The translations under genes and the position numbers were made by a program. The notes under the pieces were generated by a model, which worked only from the letters and a program-made list of their open reading frames with translations, ran no database searches and had not been told where the DNA came from. Source: Branchiostoma floridae (lineage: Eukaryota > Chordata > Leptocardii > Amphioxiformes > Branchiostomatidae). From it: a stretch of 64,000 nt of DNA. Location: the NCBI RefSeq assembly GCF_000003815.2, contig NC_049992.1, positions 7,952,344 to 8,016,343 on the forward strand, read 5' to 3'. Shown here piece after piece: positions 34,256 to 46,200 of this stretch; the stretch's first letter is position 1, and each line of letters opens with the position of its first letter.

Positions 34256-37200
34256 GTAGGATACATTCTGTCACTTCAAAAGATGGGTAACATTAGTCTT
34301 TACCAGACCTCCCTGTCGAAACATTCAGTGATGCCTATAGTAAACTCAGACCCCCCCCCCCCCGAAAGACACATTCAGTTTTCAACAACTTTGACGTTGA
34401 CTTTATTTGGATCCTTGGATCCAAATTTAACTTAACAATTTTGTTAGCAATTCTTCCTTTGGTCCTCCACATAAAATACATCAATACAAACATAACGGAC
34501 ATGATAGAAACATCTGTTTTCATAGGTAACCTTTACCATATGAAGATAAGACAAACTTAAAAGTATGTTTCCTGTTAGATGACATAGGTTTTTTTTTCGC
34601 AGATGGAGAAGTTACGATCCCTAGCAAAGGGGATCATGAAGATCCTGACATCCACATGTACCATTATATAGACAGAGATGAGATCAACAAGCTACGACAG
34701 ACAGGTGACCAAGGTAAACAACACAGACAGACAGCCGTTGTGGGGCCGGACGTTCTCACTGTTCCTGTATGCCAGAACGTGCCTGATGCATTTCTAAAGG
34801 AAGATTGTGAAGGTGCGTTTCGTATTTTGAATTTGCAAATCTTTTCAACTATAAGATTGATGCATTTTATTTAGTAAAAAACACTGTGATAACAGTAATT
34901 CTTTCTACGATCATCATTTGTGGTACTAGTTGTGGTTGCTGATAGTTATACACTTTTAGTTAACTATTTCAACTACATATTATGTTTCTCTCCGATGTAT
35001 CTTTGTCTACTTTACTAAAAACAACCATCATAGGTTGTATAAAATCGGTCTATCATTTTAACCTGCGTCACATCGGATGCAGCTTAAAATTCACAAAAGC
35101 ATACTATACACAGAACTATACAGATCTGTAAGTGAACATGTTTTTCACTTTTGATTCGTTGAACAGTGCAGTCCAACCTTTATTGTTTTTTTTCTATCAG
35201 GTCAAAGTTGCACTTCAGTAACATACTTTGTCTCGCAGGCAATTTTTTTTACTTTCCTGTCTCTAGTTACAAGTCATCTTTGCTTAGTCTAGCAAACAAC
35301 AGCACAACAGTGGTACTGTTATTCCTAACATTGCGTTCATCCGGCAGCATTATAATAATCTATTTCAATTCACATTCACGTTTGTCTCTTGTGGCTGATC
35401 GTCTTCTTCCTCATGAGCTCAATAAATCACATTAAGCAAAACTATTTTGTAACCTTTGCCAAGAAGGTTATGATTTTAGAATTGTGTCTTTGGTCATTTG
35501 TATATTGCGGCGTTATGGCATAGTAGCTTAATTTCTGCAGCTAAAAATGGATTGATGTAATTTTTGTGTGCTGACCAAAAGAAATAATTGGATTGTAGTC
35601 CTCATAGCTCTGCTTGGTACTACAGCCGACCTTATATATTTGCCTTTAAACAAGTTATGGGCACGAATTGTACGCTCTTTAGCTCGGAAAGATGTGACCA
35701 GTTTTGACCATATATCAGCTTTCCTTGGATGCGCGGCGTCGTTTCAATTGACACGGGTTGAATCAAGAAGGGATAGATGAATGAATGTTCATGAGTTCTG
35801 CGAATAGTCTTTATGAAGGCCAGCATAATAGTGTTCGAAGTCTGTCACAACAATCTAATTTACGAATTCCCCGCCATTTCAACATCTGGATATCATATAT
35901 TATATTTCTATAGTCTTAAATTGCAGGTACTGTAAATGCATTTAAGTTCGCGGGGGGAAATTGACTTTTCGCGGTGGTTTTAAATTCGAGGTAGCACCAT
36001 GCACTGTAGCCTCTTACTGCCATGGAAAATGTTCGCGGTGGTTCTAAGTTCTGCATTTCTGCATATATTTACAGTATGTCATGCTCATTATGTAGCGAGT
36101 GGCTGGGCGAGCTAGCTAGGGTAACATTGACAGATAACTCAGAGAGGTCCAGACACGTTGGCTTACATTCCAGAACTCTGAATGACCACAAGGGTCGGTC
36201 GTCTTTATTGTCATCTTAACCTAAACCAGATGGGCCACAACCCCCATATATATTGGACCGCGTAGCGCAGCGGCAGCGTGTGCGGCTCGGGACCGAGAGG
36301 TCTCGGGTTCGAATCCGGCTGCCGTGCCACCGATCTTCAGACGGGATAAATGAATGTATATTCATGATTTCTCAATTGTGGGAAGCCTTCGTGAAGGCCT
36401 GCATAGTGATGCCCAAATAATGCAGGATTTCATGCAAGATTATTGAGGAAATATTGGTTAAAGATTGCGATACATACAATTTGAGTAATCTCCAAGCAGA
36501 TCCTCGGTGGCCGATAGGCAGTATCTATGTACCGAAAGCATCTCCATTAGCCACCGCAGGTGGATATTGCTTGGCCGATTGGGATTGTTTCACTTCAATG
36601 GATACTACATGTATCTACCTGAATCTGAGGTCATGCTTGGAGAATACAACTTATATAGAAGTAGAAATTAGTTGTTCCAAGTCATATATTATGCAAATTA
36701 GGTGTTTCTATAGATAGTAATAATAGGTATGTGTTATCACATTTTCGGCCATCATACACTTTTAGTGGCATATACTGTAAATGCATTTAAGTTTGCGGGG
36801 ATTTAATTTCGCGGTTGCGGGAAAAAGAACTGTTCGCGGTGGTTACGTTTTAAGTTCGCGGTAGCACCATGCACTGTAGTCTCTTACTGCCATGGAAAAA
36901 TGTTCACGGTGGTTTTAAGTTCGCGGTGAATTGGCAACGCAAAAACCGCAATCATAAAACCGGGAAAATGTATGCATTTACAGCATTACTGTAAATGCCG
37001 AAATGTTCGCGGTGGTTTTATGTTCGCAGTTAAACCACCGCTAACTTAAACCACAACGAAAAGTCTTTTTTTCCCACTACCACGAAATTGAATCCCCGCA
37101 AACTTAAACGCATTTACAGTATATTGCACATCTATAGTGCAGTGACCCCCATCGTCCTTGTCCTTCAGGTACCCGAAGGACGACGATAACAAAGGGAAAA

Positions 37201-40200
37201 CATCAGAAGGCTCGCGGTAGGGACAACAAAGCTCGCCGCCCACTCCCACCACTTCCAAGTGAAGACATTAGTACAGGTACGGTCTTAAAAGTGATACTGA
37301 TACGCCCCCCAAAAAACAGCATCTGGTTATGATTTGGTTTGAAAGGTCAGACGTTTCAAACAACATCCGTTGATTTTCGTCAGTGACACTAGAGAGATCT
37401 TGTTGGAGCTAGATTTTTTATGTGAATTGATATGCAAAAGAGATCGCATCTTATTACGTGGATGTCTAATTTTAAGCAACATAAGTAATACTGATATTCT
37501 GTTTAAATTGATTTTGTCACAACAATCTTTACGAATTCCCTGCCATTTTAAAATCAAATATCGAGTGACCTCAGTCTCTTTTTCACGTTTGGGACATGTC
37601 ATGTGATCTACAAGGCAATCTCAGTCTTCCTAACCCCAGTTCTGACCGCTTCCTACTACTGTAGAAGCCGTTGTATTGCACACCCTATGTGCCAGTGTAG
37701 TTACTTCAATTATCCGGGTGGCGTAACAATGCGAAGTTATCTAGCTGGACTGCACCGGTTTTGGATTTGGGGATCCCGTGCAATTAAGAGAAGTGTGCGG
37801 TAATCCGTTGTGCAATTAGCTGACTGACTGTACTTTCATCTCAATTGAAGCTGTAGAGTAAGGTCTAGGAAAAAAACATGTGTGTCCGGCTACCCAACCA
37901 GCCCTGGCTACTCAGATATTGACTATTTCGTATCGTCTTTCACCAAAGGAGGAGCAACCAAAGCCGAAATTGCGTCGATTGACAGCCAAGAGGTCCCTAA
38001 CACCAGCACCGGGAACGTGTACACCTATGTGGACAGAGATGACGTCAACAACCTACGGCAGCAACGACCTACTACAGGGACAAAGGACCCAGTCCCCAAA
38101 ACTACAGGCTGTAGCGTCTCTGGCCTTCAGTACAACGAAATGTATGTGCCTGGTGCCTTACGACAAGGTAAAGAGAGATGATGGTTCATTCCTGTACTAC
38201 CAAAATAGGTATTAGTTATGAGTTAAGACTGCGATGGGAGAGTCATGGCACAGCAGATTCTAATATTGCATGTTGAGCAATAAAATTCATTCAATAAAGA
38301 TGCTAGATGAATGAAAAATGATCCTAATACATATAGCAAGTTTGAAAAAACCCACTACATTATAGATATCATTGAATATATTATGATAGGAATTTCGAGG
38401 CAAGGTAAATAAAAAACAAACGACAGTGTATTTTACAATTTCCCCACATATGCGATTGAAGAGCATAAATGGCACGGCTAGTGATTGCAATTCAAATAAA
38501 TTTTTGGTTGATGTTTCATTTTTAAATTTAAAAGAAATGACAACCACTGCAAAGTAGATCATTTTCAGTAAATATTGGTATAGTAACTGAGGCTTTATGT
38601 TCATCATCTATGAGGATTGATATAAACGACGTATAATACACACAATTTAATGCAAACTGTTTGATTGCTCACAGATACCAACGGTACAGCAAAGACTTCT
38701 TGGATTGCCAAAATATTGGATTGCTGCAAGATGGCGTTTAACCGTTGCCGCCTGTTTACAATGATCGCTGTTTCAGTGGTCTTATTCATGGGCGTTGGAT
38801 CTAGTGTGATCACATATCTCATTACCACATCTGAAAGGCAAATGAAAATCAACACGGTTAGTCTTATACATTAGATCCAATAAGTATCAATAGATCAATC
38901 AATATTCATCCACAATTATGACTATATATAATATTATATCAAATGAATAACCAAAAAGTTGCACCGTCCTGTTATAAGATTTGCAGGACTTTGGATCTGA
39001 TAAAATGAAAGAACTCTTGCAAAACTTACGAGAAATTTATGTATACTTCTATAACTATTTCAGTTGAGTTGGGTCTCAGCAAAACATGTATTTAGTGTTA
39101 AAGTGGACAATTAAAATGAAAACAGTCCGAAGAGGAAGATTAAATTGGTTCTACATGTTACTTTTTTTATCAACTGCTACGCCTGTGACAAGTAATCTGT
39201 AATCTTGATAATCTTGCTCATCACTAATCTTTATCGTTTATTTGAAATGTGAGATTAATTCAGGATTAAAATGATTCCCTGTATTTATGACAGACCGCTA
39301 TGATGGCAAACCAAGGCAATTGGACAACTGTTAAGCCTGTGACCAATTCAACTGCAATCTACCCACCTGTTCATTTGGTAAAGCAATCCTTAACAACCAT
39401 CCTGCCACTTTTGACAACAATGATGCCACCGGTGACAACTAAACTGAAGTGTTCAAAGCTGCCACCCCCAGCAAACGGTGCCGTGACTGGCTCCAACTCC
39501 TACGGAGACGTGGCCACCTTCACGTGTCACCCAGGATACAAGCTGGCCGATGGTACTTGTACACTTACCTGTCAGTCTGACGGGACTTGGAGTGGAGGAT
39601 CGCCAAAATGCGAAGGTATGTTACCTGTGCACAAAACACAACGGGTAATGTTGTAACTGTTGTATAATATACATCCTGGTCCGGCAATCTACCAAGAGCA
39701 TAGTTACTGTTACTATCATTATCGAAACACAAATTTCAATTCTTATACAGCACATATCAGGACTTCATAAGTTTACTACGTAGAACTTCCCACAATGCCG
39801 AATACAGGTCTGTTAGACACATATTTGTTCATAGATTTCGCAGTATCCACAAAAGTACATCTGTTTATGATATTTCCATACCATGTTGGAATATGACCTA
39901 CGTAGCTATAGGAGTGGTCGCACTTCCTCGACACTGCCGAAGATAATTCAGAAGGATACAGGACTTTAGGAGGACGAACTTCGCTCTTTCATGCTGGACA
40001 AGAACTTGTATACAGCCTAGTGTCACCTCTTTGAGGATAAACTGAGCAGAATTCGAACTAATTTGTTAGTGGTCGGTTTTTCTCTCTGTGTCACACAAGT
40101 CATAATTGTTACCTTTTGCTTCGGTTCTTTCGTTTCAGCCGTCCAATGCTCCCCGCTGAGGCCGACAGCCAATGTGTACATGAGAGGTTCCGCGTCCTAC

Positions 40201-43200
40201 CGAGGATCGATGAGCTTCACCTGTGACAACGGCTACAGCCTTGTAGGTGCAAAAAGTATCACGTGCCAGGCAGATGGTACATGGAACGGCATCGTTCCCA
40301 CCTGCAAAGGTGGGGAGATCCTGTGTTGTCCATTCATTGTAAAGTTCCCATCTTTTTTTGCCCCCAATTATTCAATTGCCACCTTAATGTGTTGATTTAC
40401 CTTTTTCGAGTTTAGTAAAGAAATAAAATTTCGATGGGGTTTAGAAATCAATTGAGGGCATTGTGATGTTTTGTTTTTGATGCTCAAAACTGTTAATATG
40501 CTGCCCGAACTTTGACCCACGAACTGTGACCTCATCTCAACAGTCCTTGTGTGTCACTATTATGTGTCACTGGTGGATAGGGGGTTATAAAGTTGTAAAC
40601 ACCCACACGCCTGGTTTTTACTTCTTTAAGCAGAGTCTACTGGGCTGCTACCGTGGTTCGGGTGGCAGGGGAGGAGCGACACCCGACATAAGTCAAGTAA
40701 GTCAAGCATTAAAGCTCTTACCAAGCCCATTCCTTGTCTACAATCTTTTTGTGAGTGCAGATTATTTTCATATTAATGAAAAGATGGATCAGATGTAATT
40801 CGTTATATGTAGTTGTTATCTGTTAGAGAGAATAATGCTCAAACTGAAATTTGTTATCCGTCGGGTTTCTTTAGAATCTTCTACACATTTCCCTTAAATT
40901 CTCAAAGGTTCTATATCTTCTTCATCCAGTTATATTATGAGTAGTTCAGACCAATATAAAGGGGCCAACCATATGATTTCTGTCAGTAACAAAAATCAGA
41001 AATTTGCAAATGCCTTTGAGATGTTTTATAACTCTGGAATTCCATTTTTTTTATATCTCTGTACAGTTTCGCGATGCACGACGCTGGCACCCCCAGAAAA
41101 CGGTGCGGTGAAAAGCTCCAACTCCTACGGGCACTTGGCCACCTTCAGCTGTAACCCAGGGTACAAGCTGGTCGGCACTTTTACACGTACCTGTCGGTAT
41201 GACGGGACTTGGAGTGGAAGATCGCCAACATGTACAGGTAATTCAGACATTAAAGATACAGGAGTACAGAAAGAAAGTTCAAAGCACTACTAGATATTAG
41301 CTAAGGTCTCCAATACTGCTTTACTAAATTGAAGTATGCTTTGCATATCAACATTGAAGAGGCAATATCGAGGCAATTGTCAATGAGCTCTTTTTTCATG
41401 TTTAATCACAATAATTTCTTCAAAACGGTCTATCAAACTTTCAGGCCACAACTGATTGCAACAACTAGTCATTCTAGACAGGTTCCTACTTTTGTGGATG
41501 CTCGAAACCCTGCCAGACCCATATTTTATCAAGGCTTCTGTAAATCATTCCTACAACGTATCTTTTTGTTAGATTAGTTGATATCTTTCCCATGTACTTG
41601 ATTGATAGGAGGAAAGTTGAATTGGTGCTCCGTTTATAACATTTTTACCTATTGGCTACAGACGTTAATTTAAAAATGCATTTTTTTACAGTTGCCGGGA
41701 GGACTCACTTTCAATCACCTTTTCCTAACGGTAAAGTAACAATTCGATTCCTAGATTAACTTTCTGGGCAAAAACAATCTTCAGTCGTCATTGCTGTGAA
41801 AATAATCTTTTCCACCTGTTTATTCGGCATATCACAAGTTTTTATGTGACAGGAAGTTTGATTTAGTTCGTGCCCGAGGGCTAATTACAAGTACATGGTA
41901 TAAACATTGTAGATATACAAGAGACAATGGACAGTTATAATTTTTTTATGAACAATATTCTACTCTATTACTAGTGTTGACTATTTCTAAACAGGTTGGG
42001 TTTGACTTCTTTTTTGAAAGTAGAGGGAGACAAAAAGCCCCACGTTTTCTAAAATTTGTGGGTTCTGCGATTTCAAGAGAAAAGTGGCTTTCTGTGTGTC
42101 TGTCAATGTGGGGACAAATTGTATCTGATATCCATATATGGGACGATACTGAATGCAGTTTTAGCAAAATATAGCTAACCATTTGCCACCTTGTGCCTGT
42201 TACACTGGTGTGGTACGTACCAGGCTTCTGATAAAATACAGGTACAGGAATCCTATGAGAATAAATCATGATTAAAAATCCCATGTGGCACTTTCAGCTG
42301 AATGCAGAAATGGCTACCAATTGGTTGCTCAAACCTGCATCCGGGTTTATCCCGACCACAAGACCTACGATGACGCCCAGGCGGCCTGTGAGAAGGAGGG
42401 AGCCACACTTGCCATGCCCAAGACAATGGACTTCGACTTCTCGCTGAGTAACTGGATCAGCAGTTTTGCCTTGTTTGAGGACTTCTGGATCGGTCTACGA
42501 CAAGACCGTGGCAGATTCTGGCAATGGTCAGATGGGTCTAAATTAGAAGAACATGTCCACCAGGTACGTTAATGTAAGGGTAGTGGTAGTGTGGAAGCTG
42601 GTTTCGATGGCGTCCCTTACATGGAGTTCGTGCGATTAGCTGCCCGATGTTAAATGTACACGCAAAACCCAAGAAAAACACGAGGAGTCGGTGCTACGTC
42701 GGTACTTCTTTGTTCACTCTCTCTCTCTCTCTGATCTTCCTCCAATCTCTCTCCAATCTAATACAGAAGTGCTACTCCACTATTTATATGTTTCCTTATT
42801 ATTAGTGAAAGTTACATTTTTCTGTGTCTTAATCATGATGACTTATATCCTGGGCAGTTGATGGAAAGCCACGAGACTGTGTCCCAAATATGGTGATGTC
42901 CTTGTACATTGACCCTAGAATCGTGCCGATTGACCATAGAGCCTTGCTCCCCACCGGAGGAACGGTGATTAAGCCTCTCCTGGGGTCATTGCTCACAGTG
43001 TTCCTTGTGCCATCTCAGAACTAAGTGAGAGTGACTTACAAGTTTGGTATCTTCTAGACATGAGTGTACATGCACACACTGCACTCTATTACATCCTCCC
43101 CTTTCAAAACAGAGCCGTCCCGGCGACGTTATTATAAAGATATATATCGGTATAGTTAACATTAGTACAAAACTAGAAATAATATATAATTGTTACAATA

Positions 43201-46200
43201 ATAAATGAAAACGGAATTGTTACAGTGTTATCGACGGTTATATAAAAGCGACGCTTAATAATAATAGAAAAATACGATCGTTTCTTAACATACACGTTGC
43301 AACGGTTACATAACTCCACGAAACGTTTCTCTTCTCATCTACTAGTAATTATTTCCACAATTCATCTCATAATTCATCATTTCCACAATTCATCTCATAA
43401 TTCATCATTTCCACAATTCATCTCATAATTCTCAGTCCACATTTCTTCTCTTCATCTTCTGATTCATCTCGTGGTTCATCGTCGGTCTCCGAGACCTGCC
43501 TCGCTGGTCAGTCCTACGCCCTCCTGCCTATACGACACCACAGGTCTCGTACTTGCGTTGATCCTCCTGGTAGCGTGTTACCCGGGGCCCTGTCGGATGT
43601 ACCGTCGGTGTAGAACACTTTGCGCTGATAGAAGTCCCTGTGCGGGTTGATCTGCAAGCCGTTGTCCTGGAGACGCAGGTGACACGGTTGGTGTCCCAAA
43701 GAGCCGTGAAATCCTGCCATCCTCACAGTTAGTCGTATTACAACGTAGGAAAGAACACAACGCCAAAGTCTGACCGCATAACTAATCTATGTCCCTTAAC
43801 TCTAAGCTCTGGAGTATCATCACCTCCATAATTCCTGGATTTTTCCTAAAATCCTAAATTCGTCTTCTCGAACTTCTATTTCTACTTGTATGACTTCATG
43901 AGTTGAACTAACAAATGCCTAACGACAACGCATTAACTTATCATCCTATCATAGAACTGTTACTTGAAATTTTTAATTTGAACCGATCAAGTATCCTGGC
44001 TTCCCGAAATTACAATCAAAATTTCAAGTGCACTAAACACGAAGATTAACCAGACATTCTGACAAAGCGACGTCGCTCCCATCTGAATAGAATTCAGTCC
44101 CCGAAGTCTGGGTTTCCAAGAAGACGACTAGCCTGCCAGAAGTATGGCCATCAAAACTATTCCTCTGTCATCTCGGTGCCCAAAATTAAACTGATCTGCC
44201 CCACTCTATGTATCTTATCCCTAGCCTGAAATTACAGTAGATTTAACAACACATGAACCTCTCGATCGAGGTCACCCTTCTACTTTCCCTTTTTGAATCT
44301 TCAAACTTGTACTTAAATTATGCCAAATGTGAGGTTCTGGCGGGGGCCCTCTCCCCTTTCAGTCATGACCACATACATAGGAATGTCATCGTTTGGTCAA
44401 CTTTCAAAAAAATGTGGGTTTGCTTCGCTATCTTCCTCAATTTATTTCCAGCTTTTATAAATAAACGTTATTTCATCTCCCCCAAAAATCTCATCCTTGA
44501 ACATGGCTTCAAAACATTTTCCCCTCTAACCGATATGGAAACTTAGTTCTTTTAAAGCAACTTCTACTACACGGTTTCTGGTTATTCCCACTAAAGCTAC
44601 GGTACATGTAAATCATTTCTAAGCTCTCTGTATCTTTTAATATGAAACTTGTGAACTTTCCCTTAATTCAGCTATGGTTGCTTCTGTTGGCGCATGGCCA
44701 AGCTAACCTCAACTTCACTCTGGCGACAAGCCAACAACCCAAGTCATAGCTAGGGGACCCAAGGCCTTGATAAGACATTTCTCTTAACACAATTTTAACC
44801 CTAAATTTCTACGGTCTAAATAAACTTCTCCCTTTTGTTTGTTTTGTTTTTTAAATCAATCTTTTGTTATGCCCAAAATGGAAGGTGTACGGATCTTTTA
44901 CAATAACAGAAATATATCCCTACCCAACTGAACTACAATCTACCTGCCCACTATCTACTGAAATATCATAAAAATCCATTATCCGATAACTGCCCTATCA
45001 AACGGAACTTTTCTGCGTAAAACAACATTTTCTAAGCGGTCAGACAACAACGTATGTGGTTCTACCTCCATTGTCAGTTGACAGGCACTAACCCGTTGCT
45101 CTTCTGTCTGCTCGTCTGCTGAGGTTCTTGGTAGCATCTTTGGTAGCAGTTGTCTTCAGTCTTCTGTAGCGATGATGGTGATCCAGACTCCTCGTTCTCC
45201 GGGCGGTGTACTTGCAACTAATCCCACCGCTGATCCACCAAATGTAAGGGTAGTGGTAGTGTGGAAGCTGGTTTCGATGGCGTCCCTTACATGGAGTTCG
45301 TGCGATTAGCTGCCCGATGTTAAATGTACACGCAAAACCCAAGAAAAACACGAGGAGTCGGTGCTACGTCGGTACTTCTTTGTTCACTCTCTCTCTCTCT
45401 CTGATCTTCCTCCAATCTCTCTCCAATCTAATACAGAAGTGCTACTCCACTATTTATATGTTTCCTTATTATTAGTGAAAGTTACATTTTTCTGTGTCTT
45501 AATCATGATGACTTATATCCTGGGCAGTTGATGGAAAGCCACGAGACTGTGTCCCAAATATGGTGATGTCCTTGTACATTGACCCTAGAATCGTGCCGAT
45601 TGACCATAGAGCCTTGCTCCCCACCGGAGGAACGGTGATTAAGCCTCTCCTGGGGTCATTGCTCACAGTGTTCCTTGTGCCATCTCAGAACTAAGTGAGA
45701 GTGACTTACAAGTTTGGTATCTTCTAGACATGAGTGTACATGCACACACTGCACTCTATTACATTAACATGACCTGTGTGCTGTTAGTTATGGCTTCATT
45801 GATGTATTACTCCGAGTCGGCACCCTAAAAGAGGTCTGAAAGAAATCAGTGGACCGGATGTTGGACCGATTCGAAAATGAAGAGATTACATCGGTAGGCG
45901 TTCACGTGTTTGGGGGCTTACAGGTCCAAGAAAATAATAAAGGCCAGGTATTCCTTTGTTACGAAATGGATCACTATTTTGAGAAAGTTTTCATAGATGA
46001 TTAGATCCAGGGGAGGGTACCGGTACAGAAATTCCGGTACAGGTACGGTTTAGGTCCAGAGGATCAGGTCTAGGTGCGGACCTGTACCCACCCCTACTCC
46101 TGCTGATGCCTATGCTGGCTCAGGAGTCTCATAGTCGTCATTTTCATTCCGATTACTTCATCTGAGAAATGGGTTATAGAAAAGGGATACGCCTAGGTCA

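Larger units (their letters stand above)
42573..45763 (-). mobile_element. Young non-autonomous LTR retrotransposon
   Basis: Two 521-bp direct repeats (42573-43093 and 45243-45763), with no difference I could find, begin TGTAA and end TTACA. The flanks carry a 4-bp duplication, TTAA (42569-42572 and 45764-45767). Orientation is minus: two bases inside the right LTR lies a primer-binding-like TGGTGGATCAGCGGTGGG, and next to the left LTR is the purine tract GAAAGGGGAGGA (read on the minus strand). The 2149-bp interior has no gag, protease, reverse transcriptase or integrase frame, so it must have been mobilised in trans. A 28-bp tandem repeat lies at about 43353-43432. Confidence 0.9.

Noticed and set aside
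43514-45351. Short minus-strand frames inside the LTR element as gag or pol remnants
   Set aside because: At most 87 codons, no zinc knuckle, protease or RT motif; one of them spans the LTR boundary.
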